Assembly: GCA_024128875.1 (NCBI GenBank)
Contig: JAMYFF010000003.1
Coordinates: 1-64,000, forward strand
Reading direction: 5' to 3'
Source of the DNA: Salinilacustrithrix flava
GTDB taxonomy: Bacteria > Actinomycetota > Acidimicrobiia > Acidimicrobiales > Salinilacustritrichaceae
Length of the DNA stretch: 64,000 nucleotides
In this document: positions 43,649-52,008 of the stretch, in pieces
Numbering within the stretch: position 1 is the first letter of the stretch
Layout: each line of letters opens with the position of its first letter
The notes under the pieces: generated by a model
Seen by the model: only the letters and a program-made list of their open reading frames with translations
Database searches by the model: none
What the model was told of the DNA's origin: nothing
Position numbers and translations under genes: made by a program

Positions 43649-44415
43649 GCGATCTCGCTCCCCCGGGACGCCCGCAGGGGCACCGGCTCGGGCAGGACCT
43701 CCTCCACCGTGCCGTCGACCGAGGGCAGCCACAGCTCGGCTCGCCGGGGGCGAGCCGCCTCGCGCCGGCCACCGGCCTCGACCGTGACCCGCCGGGCCCG
43801 GAGGTGGCCGTGACCCTCCCCCAGCCCCTCCCAGGCGGCGTCGACCACCGTGAGGGCGACATCCGCGCCTTCGGGCCAGCGAGCGCCGGTGGGAGCGCTG
43901 CCGCCGACCTGCACCAGCACGGCACCGCGCTCGCGGGTGCGAGCGACCAACCGGCGGCCGTCAGCGGCCCGCACCGGGTGGCTGGCGTGCACCAGCACGA
44001 CCTCGAAGGCGTCGACGAGCGCGGCCACCACCGACGGCCATGCCGCGGCATCGGCCCGCTCCCCGGGCAGGAGCGGCTCGGGCTCGGCGACGAGCACCAG
44101 CCGCTCGAGGGCGATGCCCAGCTCGGCGGCGGCGAGCAGGCCGAGGGACGGGAAGCCGACCGCCGCCACCCACGCGCCGTCCCGGGACGGACCCGCCGCC
44201 GCGGCCAGGGCCAAGGAGGTGGCGGCGGAACCGTCCACCGACAGGGTCGAGCCCCGCCGCAGCCCGCCGCCGGGGACCAGGGACTCGAGGGCCGGCAGCA
44301 CCGGCAGGCGCTGCGCCCGGGCCAGGACCGTGGGCGTGGTGCGGGCCGCGACGGAGGCCACGTCCTCGGCGCCGCCGGTCATGGCGGCACGCAACGCTGC
44401 GACGTCTCGGCCCAC
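43645..44415 (-). CDS. imuA': ImuA', RecA-like mutasome accessory protein
   Basis: The 256-residue protein is the accessory subunit of the ImuA'/ImuB/DnaE2 mutasome. It has a RecA-like core (GGGLRRGSTLSVDGSAATSLALAAAAG, then VVLVHASHPV) but no canonical Walker A Gly-Lys-Thr, which fits its role as a RecA-interacting non-ATPase-like partner. GATACT ends 7 nt before the GTG start and is overlapped by a perfect LexA box at 44427, so the operon is SOS-controlled. The stop overlaps imuB by ATGA. Confidence 0.85.
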   Translation of the reverse strand: MGRDVAALRAAMTGGAEDVASVAARTTPTVLARAQRLPVLPALESLVPGGGLRRGSTLSVDGSAATSLALAAAAGPSRDGAWVAAVGFPSLGLLAAAELGIALERLVLVAEPEPLLPGERADAAAWPSVVAALVDAFEVVLVHASHPVRAADGRRLVARTRERGAVLVQVGGSAPTGARWPEGADVALTVVDAAWEGLGEGHGHLRARRVTVEAGGRREAARPRRAELWLPSVDGTVEEVLPEPVPLRASRGSEIA

Positions 44416-44426
44416 GGAGGCCAGTA

Positions 44427-44442
44427 TCGAACACCCGTTCGA
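44427..44442. promoter_or_regulatory. perfect LexA SOS box upstream of imuA'
   Basis: TCGAAC-ACCC-GTTCGA matches the actinobacterial LexA consensus at all 12 specified bases. It overlaps the last two bases of the -10 hexamer (44423-44428, GATACT on the minus strand) in the 33-bp gap upstream of imuA'. Confidence 0.85.
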
Positions 44443-44448
44443 GCAGCG

Positions 44449-44985
44449 TCAACCGCCCTGGAAGCCGAGCCGTTCCTCCAGCAGCTCCACGGCACCGCGG
44501 GCGTCAGCCGCCCACCCGTCGCCGCCGAGAGCCGCCGACGTCGCTGCGTCCGGCACCGCGGCGCCGCCGACGAGCACGGGGACGCCGGACCGCTCGCGCA
44601 CGTCGGCGCCGAGGTCCTGCACCTCGTAGCCCGAGAGCCGGACGACGTCGGCCACCATCCGGAGCGGGAGCGAGTGGCGCTCCCCCTCCACCGCCCCGGC
44701 CAGCACCAGGCCCCGCCGGCCGCTGCGCCGGCTGAAGCGGCTGTCCAGCACGGCGAGCACCTGCCCGACGATGACCGCGGCCCGGTGCTCCTCGGCGACC
44801 CCGATCGCGCCGGCGGCCCACCCGTCGCCGATGCGCCGCATCGCCGGCGCGACCACGTCCACGTAGACGCCGACCGGGTCGGTGCCGGAGGTGAGGGACG
44901 CCTCGATGACGCTCTTGGCCCCGAAGCGGTCGCCGGCGAGCAGCCGCCGATGGAACCGCAGGGACCAATCGGCGGCGTCGACCAT
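44449..44985 (-). CDS. cobalamin-binding-domain protein, apparently shortened
   Basis: The 178-residue protein has an N-terminal helical B12-binding-2 cap (about 1-85) and a C-terminal B12-binding Rossmann domain with EGERHSLPLRMVADVVRLSGYEV, whose His105-type residue would ligate cobalt as in light- or MerR-type B12 proteins. After LGADV (residue 129) the sequence jumps to RERSGVPVLVGGAAVP, skipping about 35-40 residues that family members normally carry, so an in-frame deletion is likely. Its start lies 2 nt after the Nfu_N gene stop, making them one unit. Function unknown; B12 binding may be lost. Confidence 0.75.
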   Translation of the reverse strand: MVDAADWSLRFHRRLLAGDRFGAKSVIEASLTSGTDPVGVYVDVVAPAMRRIGDGWAAGAIGVAEEHRAAVIVGQVLAVLDSRFSRRSGRRGLVLAGAVEGERHSLPLRMVADVVRLSGYEVQDLGADVRERSGVPVLVGGAAVPDAATSAALGGDGWAADARGAVELLEERLGFQGG

Positions 44986-44987
44986 GA

Positions 44988-45482
44988 TCAGTCGGCCGGG
45001 GTGCCCTCGTCGTCGGGCCGGTCGGGATCGGGCGCCTCGGCCGGGGCTTCGGCCGGTGCGTCGAACTCGCTGGCGCCGGTGGCGGCGGAGGCCTCAGGTG
45101 CCTCGCGCAGGTCCGTCTCGTCACCCGTGAGCGGCGTCTGGGCCACCGGGGGCTCCTCGGCGGGCACGTCGGTGCCGGCTTCGGGCGCCTCGGGCACGTC
45201 GGGGTAGAAGCGGAACAGGTCCTCGATGATCTGCTGCAGGCCGTCACCGACGTAGCCGCCGCTGAGGTCGACGGTGATCACCGAGGAGTTCACGTGCACG
45301 CCGTCGACGCCGCCGTGCTCGAGCAGCCGGCGGGCCAGGCGATCCACGGGACGGTCGAGGACGATGTCGTCCAGCGAGCGGTAGCGCTCGTGGCCCATCC
45401 CGGTGAGGCTGCGATTGATCTCGAACCGCAGGATCTCGGGGTTCGACGAGTGCTTCGCGACGACGTTCACGCTCTGTCCCAT
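44988..45482 (-). CDS. Nfu N-terminal (Nfu_N) domain protein
   Basis: The 164-residue product begins with an Nfu_N-type domain: NPEILRFEINRSLTG, then DIVLDRPVDRLARRLLEHGGVDGVHVNSSVITVDLSGG, the usual N-terminal half of Nfu iron-sulfur scaffold proteins. The cysteine-bearing NifU C-terminal domain is absent; instead there is an acidic Pro/Ala/Glu-rich tail (about 95-164). Such stand-alone Nfu_N proteins have no assigned role. A TACCAT hexamer lies 10 nt before the ATG. The B12-domain gene follows after 2 nt. Confidence 0.72.
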   Translation of the reverse strand: MGQSVNVVAKHSSNPEILRFEINRSLTGMGHERYRSLDDIVLDRPVDRLARRLLEHGGVDGVHVNSSVITVDLSGGYVGDGLQQIIEDLFRFYPDVPEAPEAGTDVPAEEPPVAQTPLTGDETDLREAPEASAATGASEFDAPAEAPAEAPDPDRPDDEGTPAD

Positions 45483-45561
45483 GCGGGGCGGGATGGTACC
45501 GCTCGCCCTCCGCCGGCGGGAAAGGCGAGCGCCGAGGGCGGCGGAGCGAGAAGATGGGCCG

Positions 45562-46782
45562 ATGGCAACCGAGACCATCGAGGTGCACGGCCACATCGTC
45601 GACTCGCTCATCCTCGCCAAGATCCTCGACGCGATCATCGAGGCCGGCGCGGACTACGAGCTGGCCGACGTCGAGATCGGCAAGACCAACACCGACAGCT
45701 CCCGGGCCTCCATCGTGGTCCGGGCCGACGACCGAGCGCTGCTCGACGCGCTCCTCGACGACCTCCTGGTCCACGGGGCGAACCGCACCACGCAGTCCGA
45801 GGCGGTGGTCGAGATCGCCGAGCAGGACGGCGTGCTGCCCGTCGGCTTCCACTCCACCACCAACCTGGACACCGAGGTGCTGCTCGACGGCACCTGGCAC
45901 ACGGTCGAGAACCCGGAGATGGACTGCGGCCTCGTCGTCGACGAGGCGGACGGCCGGATCCGGGTCCGGACCGTCCCCATGCACCGGGTGGAGGCCGGCG
46001 ACCGCGTCGTGGTCGGCCGCGACGGCGTGCGGGTGCAGGCGCCGGAGCGCAGGAACGTGGCCGGCAGCTTCGAGTTCATGGGCTCCGAGGTCTCCTCGGA
46101 GAAGCCGAAGGGGCTGATGATCCGCCACGTCGCCGAGCGCATCCGCGCCGCCCGGGAGGAGGGCGGCCGGGTGCTGCTCGTGGCCGGCCCCGCCGCCATC
46201 CACACCGGCGCCGGCCCCGACCTGGCCACGCTGGTCGAGCAGGGGTGGATCAGCTGCCTGTTCACGGGGAACGGCTTCGCCACCCACGACCTCGAGTCGA
46301 ACGTGCTCGGCACGTCGCTCGGCGTCGGGGTCGCCGACGGCGTCCCGGTCGAGGGCGGCCACGCCAACCACGTCCGGGTCATCAACGAGATCCGCCGCCA
46401 CGGCTCCATCGCCGCCGCGGTCGAGGCCGGCTACGTCAGCGGCGGCGTCATGCACGCGTGCGTGCGCGCCGGCGTGCCCTTCGTCCTGGCCGGATCCGTG
46501 CGCGACGACGGCCCCCTGCCCGACACCATGACCGACGTGGCCGCCGCCGCCGACGCGATGCGGGACCAGGTGCCCGGCATGCAGGTCGCCCTCATGCTCG
46601 CCACCACGCTGCACGCCATCGCCACCGGCAACATCCTCCCTGCATCGGTCGAGACGTTCTGCGTCGACATCAACCAGGCGGTCGTCACCAAGCTCGCCGA
46701 CCGGGGCTCGCACCAGGCGGTCGGCATCGTCACCGACATCGGCGTGTTCGTCCGCCAGCTCACCGGCGAGCTCTGCTCGTGA
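45562..46782 (+). CDS. TIGR00300/LOR-SDH-type ornithine cyclodeaminase
   Basis: This 406-residue protein matches the TIGR00300 (LOR/SDH bifunctional) family, whose archaeal and cyanobacterial members are ornithine cyclodeaminases making proline from ornithine. Seen are the N-terminal VDSLILAKILDAIIEAGADYELADVEIGKTNTDSSRA, ERRNVAGSFEFMGSEVSSEKP, the Rossmann-like VLLVAGPAAIHTGAG and LFTGNGFATHDLE. In cyanobacteria this domain is fused behind arginine dihydrolase in ArgZ/AgrE. Here the dihydrolase is the next gene, overlapping by GTGA, so the two halves remain paired. Confidence 0.82.
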   Translation: MATETIEVHGHIVDSLILAKILDAIIEAGADYELADVEIGKTNTDSSRASIVVRADDRALLDALLDDLLVHGANRTTQSEAVVEIAEQDGVLPVGFHSTTNLDTEVLLDGTWHTVENPEMDCGLVVDEADGRIRVRTVPMHRVEAGDRVVVGRDGVRVQAPERRNVAGSFEFMGSEVSSEKPKGLMIRHVAERIRAAREEGGRVLLVAGPAAIHTGAGPDLATLVEQGWISCLFTGNGFATHDLESNVLGTSLGVGVADGVPVEGGHANHVRVINEIRRHGSIAAAVEAGYVSGGVMHACVRAGVPFVLAGSVRDDGPLPDTMTDVAAAADAMRDQVPGMQVALMLATTLHAIATGNILPASVETFCVDINQAVVTKLADRGSHQAVGIVTDIGVFVRQLTGELCS

Positions 46783-47615
46783 CCCAGCTCGGGTGGGGGC
46801 GTCGCTACCTGCTGTGCCAGCCCCGCCACTTCGGGGTGCTCTACGAGATCAACCCGTGGATGGAGCACGGCGTCGCCGTCGACGTCGACGCCGCGCTCGA
46901 GCAGTGGCAGGGCCTGCACGACGCCCTCGTCGAGGCCGGTGCCGAGGTCGAGACCATCGACCAGCCCGAGGGCGTCCCCGACCTGGTCTTCACCGCCAAC
47001 GCCGGTCTCGTCGACGCCACGTCGAAGCGGTTCGTCCCCTCGCACTTCCGTCATCCCGAGCGGGTCCCGGAGACCGAGGTGTTCGCCCGCTGGTTCGACG
47101 ACGCCGGCTGGGACGTCGCCCGCCTGCCCGACGCGGTGACCCACGAGGGCGCGGGGGACGCCCTGCCCTTCGGCGGCGTGCTCGTGTCCGGCTACCGACC
47201 CCGCTCCGACCTGGCCGCGGCGTCGCACCTCACCGACCTGCTCGACGTGCCGGTGCGCACGCTCGAGCTCGTCGACGAGCGGCTGTACCACCTCGACCTC
47301 ACGTTCTGTCCCCTGGACGACCGCCGCGCCATGTGCGCGCCGCTCGGCTGGGACTCCTACGGCCGCAGGCTCATCGAGTCGCTCGTCCCCGAGCCGCTGT
47401 GGCTCACCGACGACGAGGCGCTCGCCTTCTGCGCCAACTCCGTCGTGGTCGGCGACGTCGTCCACATGCCGGCCTGCCCACCACGCATCGGCCGCCAGCT
47501 GGAGGCCTGGGGGTTCCACGTCGTGGTGTGCCCGGTGGACGAGTTCCTGAAGGCCGGCGGCGGGTGCCGCTGCCTGACCTTCGCCCTCGACGTGGGGCTC
47601 TCCTCGCTGCGCTGA
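46779..47615 (+). CDS. arginine dihydrolase (ArgZ-type guanidine hydrolase)
   Basis: The 278-residue member of the amidinotransferase/dihydrolase superfamily should convert arginine directly to ornithine, CO2 and two ammonia. Active-site positions match cyanobacterial ArgZ: Asn25 in YEINPWM, the residue separating dihydrolases from deiminases; Asn74 in FTANAG; His171 in YHLDLTFCPL; and nucleophilic Cys265 in GGGCRCLT. GTG 46779 overlaps the ornithine cyclodeaminase stop by 4 nt. Together the two genes would run arginine to proline with nitrogen release. The MgtC gene converges 1 nt downstream. Confidence 0.85.
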   Translation: MTQLGWGRRYLLCQPRHFGVLYEINPWMEHGVAVDVDAALEQWQGLHDALVEAGAEVETIDQPEGVPDLVFTANAGLVDATSKRFVPSHFRHPERVPETEVFARWFDDAGWDVARLPDAVTHEGAGDALPFGGVLVSGYRPRSDLAAASHLTDLLDVPVRTLELVDERLYHLDLTFCPLDDRRAMCAPLGWDSYGRRLIESLVPEPLWLTDDEALAFCANSVVVGDVVHMPACPPRIGRQLEAWGFHVVVCPVDEFLKAGGGCRCLTFALDVGLSSLR

Positions 47616-47616
47616 G

Positions 47617-48393
47617 TCAGGTCTCCTCCCGGACCTGGGAGTCCAGGAACGAGTCGCTGTTCAACGAGACGACGTCGTCGCGGGCCACGATCGGCGCCAG
47701 GCGCTGCTCCGGCTGGAACGTCGGAGCAGCCTCCATGGTGAGGTCGAGCACGGTGTCGCCCTCGTGCTTGCCCCATGCGACGGTGGAGACCCGGACGTGG
47801 TCCAGGCTCCGCAGCGCCTCGAGGACCGCATCCGGCGAGCCGGTGGCGGCGACCCTGATCGAGACGTGCGCGGTCGACCGGGTCAGCCGGTTGCGGATCA
47901 GGTCCCGCGGGATGCGCAGCAGCAGCAGCAGCGCGAAGAGCAGCACGGCCGCGGCGATGATCGCGATGCCGATGTCACCGACCCCGGCAGCGAGCCCGAT
48001 CGCTGCGGTGACCCAGAGGCTGGCCGCCGTGGTCAGGTTGCGGATCCTGGACCCTGCGCGGAAGATGATCCCGGCGCCGAGGAAGCCGATGCCGACCACG
48101 ACCTGCGAGGCCACCCGGGTCACGTCGAACTGGACGTTGACGTCGCGCTGATCGGTGACGAACTCGGAGAACCCGAGGGTGGAGATGACGCCGAAGACGG
48201 CGGCGCCGAGGGCGACGGTCAGGTGCGTGCGGAGGCCGGCAGGCTGGTCGTCCACCTCGCGCTCGAAGCCGATGACTGCGCCGAGGGCGGTGGCGGCGAG
48301 CACGCGCCACACCGCCTCGGTGCTGGGGTAGACGTCGTTGACCTCACCGAAGGCCTCGCCGAGCGCGGCCAGCAGCAGCACGGGTTCTGTCAT
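47617..48393 (-). CDS. MgtC/SapB-family membrane protein
   Basis: The 258-residue protein has the MgtC N-terminal membrane domain with about five helices (VWRVLAATALGAVIGFEREVDDQPAGLRTHLTVALGAAVFGVIST, VVVGIGFLGAGIIFR, LTTAASLWVTAAIGLAAGVG) and a C-terminal ACT-like cytosolic domain. The FERE and AGLRTH motifs are family hallmarks. MgtC proteins affect magnesium homeostasis, the F1Fo ATPase and phosphate uptake. No magnesium riboswitch is seen in the 137-bp gap upstream. Confidence 0.92.
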   Translation of the reverse strand: MTEPVLLLAALGEAFGEVNDVYPSTEAVWRVLAATALGAVIGFEREVDDQPAGLRTHLTVALGAAVFGVISTLGFSEFVTDQRDVNVQFDVTRVASQVVVGIGFLGAGIIFRAGSRIRNLTTAASLWVTAAIGLAAGVGDIGIAIIAAAVLLFALLLLLRIPRDLIRNRLTRSTAHVSIRVAATGSPDAVLEALRSLDHVRVSTVAWGKHEGDTVLDLTMEAAPTFQPEQRLAPIVARDDVVSLNSDSFLDSQVREET

Positions 48394-48530
48394 CGTCGGC
48401 ACCACTACCCGTTTCCACCGAGTCGAGAACCGTGGCATGCGCCACCGAGGGCAGGACGTGGCTCGGCGCCCGTCGAACCCTCCGTCCGGAACGGCGCTCC
48501 GCCGTGCCCGGGAACACACGGAGGAACCAC

Positions 48531-50705
48531 GTGCACCGCACCCCACGACGCCGGCTCGCCGTCGCCGCCGGCCTCGCCGCAGGCCTGGCGCTCGCCGCCT
48601 TGCCCACCGCCCAGGCCGGGCTGCTCGGCGACCTCACCGGCACGGTCGAGGAGGCCTTCGCCCCCCAGCTCGTCACCGTGACCGCCGACCTGGCCGAGCG
48701 GAACCTGCTGGCCGGCAGCGGCCTCGACGTCACCGAGCACGCCGGCCACGACTACGTCGAGGTCGTCCTGCACACCCCGGCCGACCTCGTGCTGCTCGAG
48801 ACCTTCGACCTGCCCTACGAGGTCCGCATCCCCGACCTGGTCCGGCGCGAGGCCGAGATCCAGGCGGCCAACCAGGCCTACGCCGCCTCGGTCGATGCAT
48901 CTCCCCTGCCCTCGGGGCGCGACACCTACCGGACCCTGGAGGACTACAACGCCGAGATGCAGGCGCTCGCCTCCGACCACCCCGACATCGTCAAGCTGCT
49001 CGAGCTGCCCCACCGGAGCATCGAGGGCAAGACGATCTACGGCGTGGAGATCGCCACCGGCGTGAACGACTCCGAGGCCGCCGACGACGAGCGCCCGAGC
49101 TTCGTGCTGATGGGCCTGCACCACGCCCGCGAGTGGCCCTCCGGCGAGCACACCATGGAGTTCGCGCACGACCTCGTGCAGGGCTACGAGGCCGGCGACG
49201 CCCGCATCGCGCCGCTCGTCGAGCAGGCCCGCACGGTGCTCGTCCCCGTGGTGAACCCCGACGGCTTCGAGAAGTCGGTGAACGACGGCATGCTCGTCGA
49301 CCTGAACGTGCTCAACGAGTACGACCCGCTCGGCGGCCAGACGGCGATCCTCGCCACGCCCGGCAACGCCTACAAGCGCAAGAACTGCCGGCCCTTCGAC
49401 GGCGTCGACGGCATCCCGGTGTTCTGCGACCTGGCCAAGAGCCCGGGCGGCTTCGGCGTCGGCGTGGACCTCAACCGCAACTACGGCGCCTTCCACGGCG
49501 GGCCCGGGGCGGCGGCCGAGCCGATCGACCCGACCTACCACGGCCCGGACGGCTTCTCGGAGCCCGAGACCCAGAACGTGCGCGAGCTGGTCAGCAGCCG
49601 CCACGTGACGATGCTCATCAGCAACCACACGTTCTCGAACCTGATCCTGCGCCCGAACGGCGTGAACCCCCAGACGATCGGCCCCGACGGCAACCCCGTC
49701 GGGGACGCGCCGGACGAGGACGCCATGAAGCACCTCGGCGCGCACATGGCCGAGCAGAACGGCTACGCCAACATCCACGGGTGGGAGCTCTACGACACCA
49801 CCGGCACCACCGAGGACTGGTCCTACAACGCCACCGGCGGCTACGGGTACACCTTCGAGATCGGTCCGGACGAGTTCCACCCGCCGTTCCCGCACGTGGT
49901 CGACGAGTACCTCGGTGCCGGCGAGCACGCCGGCAAGGGCAACCGCGAGGCCTACCTCATCGCCCTCGAGGCCGCCCTCGACCCGGCGACCCACTCGATC
50001 GTGACCGGCCAGGCGGTGGAGGGCGCAACGCTGCTGCTCACCCGCACGGGCGCCACGCCGACCTGGGAGGGATCCTTCACCGACACCGTGGAGACGGTCC
50101 TGACCGTGCCACCGGGCGGCGACTTCCGCTGGCACACGAACCCCTCGACCCGTCCGCTCGCCATGGGCAAGCGCTTCGACGTGCTGGCCGAGGACCCGAA
50201 GCACACCTTCACCACGACCGGCACCGTGCCCATGGTGGGCGAGTCCGTCGACGTGGCGTGGTCGCCGAGCCAGTCGGCCGACGTCGTCACGGTGGACCTG
50301 GGCTGGGACCTGCCCGACGACCTCGACCTCGAGGTGTACCGGATCGAGGGCGACCAGGAGACCCAGGTCACCACCTCGGGCAACGCCCCGGGCGAGAAGG
50401 AGTCGGTCACCCTCGTCGACGTCGAGGCCGGCGCGGAGTACGTCTTCCGGGTGATCAACTACGCCGCCGTGCCGGAGCAGGAGTTCCGCCTCGACCTCGC
50501 GTACTTCGACGCCGGGACGGCGGGCACCACCGGCCTGATCGAGGCCTGGACCCTGACCTGCGAGATCGACGGCCAGGTCGTCGAGCAGGTGCCCGTCGTC
50601 GTGGACCGCGGCCAGACGGCCCTCGTCGACCTCGACGTGTGCGGCCCGGCCGGCCCGGCGAAGAAGCCGCTCCCGCCCCAGGCCCATGGCAAGGGCCGGA
50701 GCTGA
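48531..50705 (+). CDS. secreted M14-family zinc carboxypeptidase
   Basis: The 724-residue protein has a twin-Arg-like/Sec leader (RTPRRRLAVAAGLAAGLALAALPTAQAG), a short pro-region, and an M14 carboxypeptidase domain. Zinc ligands are His and Glu in HHAREWPSGE and a third His in ISNHTFSNL; substrate Arg/Asn in DLNRNYG; catalytic Glu in YTFEIGPDEF. From about residue 540 a beta-rich C-terminal domain resembles a PPC-type sandwich. It should trim C-terminal residues from peptides outside the cell. The GTG start has a good GGAGGA site 7 nt upstream. Confidence 0.93.
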   Translation: MHRTPRRRLAVAAGLAAGLALAALPTAQAGLLGDLTGTVEEAFAPQLVTVTADLAERNLLAGSGLDVTEHAGHDYVEVVLHTPADLVLLETFDLPYEVRIPDLVRREAEIQAANQAYAASVDASPLPSGRDTYRTLEDYNAEMQALASDHPDIVKLLELPHRSIEGKTIYGVEIATGVNDSEAADDERPSFVLMGLHHAREWPSGEHTMEFAHDLVQGYEAGDARIAPLVEQARTVLVPVVNPDGFEKSVNDGMLVDLNVLNEYDPLGGQTAILATPGNAYKRKNCRPFDGVDGIPVFCDLAKSPGGFGVGVDLNRNYGAFHGGPGAAAEPIDPTYHGPDGFSEPETQNVRELVSSRHVTMLISNHTFSNLILRPNGVNPQTIGPDGNPVGDAPDEDAMKHLGAHMAEQNGYANIHGWELYDTTGTTEDWSYNATGGYGYTFEIGPDEFHPPFPHVVDEYLGAGEHAGKGNREAYLIALEAALDPATHSIVTGQAVEGATLLLTRTGATPTWEGSFTDTVETVLTVPPGGDFRWHTNPSTRPLAMGKRFDVLAEDPKHTFTTTGTVPMVGESVDVAWSPSQSADVVTVDLGWDLPDDLDLEVYRIEGDQETQVTTSGNAPGEKESVTLVDVEAGAEYVFRVINYAAVPEQEFRLDLAYFDAGTAGTTGLIEAWTLTCEIDGQVVEQVPVVVDRGQTALVDLDVCGPAGPAKKPLPPQAHGKGRS

Positions 50706-50722
50706 TCAGCGCTCGACGCCGA

Positions 50723-51151
50723 TCAGCGTGACGAGCTGAGCGGACGGGGGCTGGATCCACGATCCAGCCCCCGTCGCACGTCCTGGACCGCCCACACGGC
50801 CAGCACGGTGGAGACGACGGCGAGCGCGGTGTGCACCGCCACGAAGGCGGCGTCGTGCCCGGCCGTCGCGATCTGCACGGCGCGCACCGCCCAGACCCCG
50901 ATCGTCCATGCCGCGAACATGCGGACCACCGGGCTCACGATGGGGTCGACCGAGCCACGCCGGCGCCCCTGCCACCACAGCCAGAGCACGGCGACGGCGA
51001 ACGCTGTGAACGACACCGACAGCGCGGTTCGACCGATCTGGCCGGTGGTCGTGAGCGACTCGTCGGTCCAGATGTTGCGGATCCGGGTCGTCCAGACGAA
51101 CAGCGTGAAGGCCGACAGGGCGAGCGCAGGCCGCAACCGGGCGGGGGTCAT
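50723..51151 (-). CDS. membrane protein, 142 aa
   Basis: I do not recognise this 142-residue protein. Four hydrophobic helices are visible: PALALSAFTLFVWTTRIRNIW, TALSVSFTAFAVAVLWLWW, VVRMFAAWTIGVWAVRAVQIA and AAFVAVHTALAVVSTVLAVWAV, with a basic Ser-rich tail. TAGCGT ends 7 nt before the ATG. The last codons lie inside a strong 15-bp hairpin (50743-50775) that probably terminates the convergent carboxypeptidase transcript. Confidence 0.75.
   Translation of the reverse strand: MTPARLRPALALSAFTLFVWTTRIRNIWTDESLTTTGQIGRTALSVSFTAFAVAVLWLWWQGRRRGSVDPIVSPVVRMFAAWTIGVWAVRAVQIATAGHDAAFVAVHTALAVVSTVLAVWAVQDVRRGLDRGSSPRPLSSSR
50743..50775. terminator. strong 15-bp hairpin
   Basis: GACGGGGGCTGGATC pairs perfectly with GATCCAGCCCCCGTC across a 3-nt CAC loop. 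It lies 38 nt after the carboxypeptidase stop and within the last codons of the convergent membrane-protein gene. It has no T-run but is the strongest hairpin in the window. Confidence 0.75.
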
Positions 51152-51236
51152 GCCAGCGACGCTACCGACGGGCGCTGTGCCCGACGCCATCGCCCCCGCC
51201 GTCCGGTTCGCGCCCGTTCCGGGCAGAATGGGGGCC

Positions 51237-51944
51237 ATGGAATCCTTCGCCCCGACCCAGCCGGTCGCCACGCTCGACGCCGAGGAGCGTGGCGCCTTCG
51301 TGATCCGGGTGTACCAGCACCTGCTGCTCGCCATCGGCGCGTTCGTCGCCTTCGAGACCGTCCTGTTCCAGACGGGCATCGCCGAGGCCATGTTCGACTT
51401 CCTCACCGGTGCCAGCAGCGCCTGGCTGCTCATCCTGGGTGCCTTCATGGTCATCCAGTGGATGGCCACGTCCGCGGCCCACAACCTCGAGAACGAGGGC
51501 CTCCAGTACGCCGGCCTGTTCGGGATGGCCGCCGGCCAGGCGCTGATCTTCGCCCCGTTCCTGTACTACGTCTTCAACGACCCGAAGAACGGCTCGGGCT
51601 CCGTCGCCGCCGCTGCGGTCATCACCGTCGCCGGCTTCGCCGGCCTCACCGTCGTCGCCTTCGTCACCCGCAAGGACCTGTCGTTCCTTCGGCCGATGCT
51701 CATGTGGGGCGGCATCGCCGCCCTGGCGCTCATCGTGGTCGCGGTGCTCTTCGGCTTCCAGCTCGGCATCTGGTTCTCGGTGGCGATGATCGCCCTCGCC
51801 GGCGGCGCCATCCTCTACCAGACCCAGCAGATCATGGCCCGGTACCCGTCGCACGCCCACGTGGGCGCGGCGGTGCAGCTGTTCGCCTCGGTGATGATGC
51901 TCTTCTGGTACGTCCTGCGCCTGGTGAGCCAGCTCCGCCGCTGA
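51237..51944 (+). CDS. Bax inhibitor-1/YccA family membrane protein
   Basis: The 235-residue protein has about seven hydrophobic helices and the BI-1 pattern, including AGLFGMAAGQALIFAPFLYY, GFAGLTVVAFVTRKDLSFL and the C-terminal FASVMMLFWYVLRLV. BI-1/YccA proteins are calcium-leak or protease-modulating membrane proteins; the role here is not known. ATG 51237 is preferred over the in-frame ATG 51228 because CAGAAT ends 7 nt before it. Confidence 0.88.
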   Translation: MESFAPTQPVATLDAEERGAFVIRVYQHLLLAIGAFVAFETVLFQTGIAEAMFDFLTGASSAWLLILGAFMVIQWMATSAAHNLENEGLQYAGLFGMAAGQALIFAPFLYYVFNDPKNGSGSVAAAAVITVAGFAGLTVVAFVTRKDLSFLRPMLMWGGIAALALIVVAVLFGFQLGIWFSVAMIALAGGAILYQTQQIMARYPSHAHVGAAVQLFASVMMLFWYVLRLVSQLRR

Positions 51945-52008
51945 CCAGGTGGGGATCCGCGGCATACCTCCCTACGGTGGGACGTCCGCGATCGCAGAGG
52001 AGAGCTCC

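Noticed and set aside
40722-44051. 1109-residue frame joining the MFS protein with sequence upstream
   Set aside because: Only the C-terminal 430 residues look like protein. The upstream part is antiphase to imuB and imuA', and the MFS start is fixed by the TGATG overlap.
50703-50729. Direct repeat GATCAGCG at 50704 and 50721 as an attachment site
   Set aside because: Eight bases are too few, no integrase or mobile gene is nearby, and the repeat lies by the carboxypeptidase terminator.
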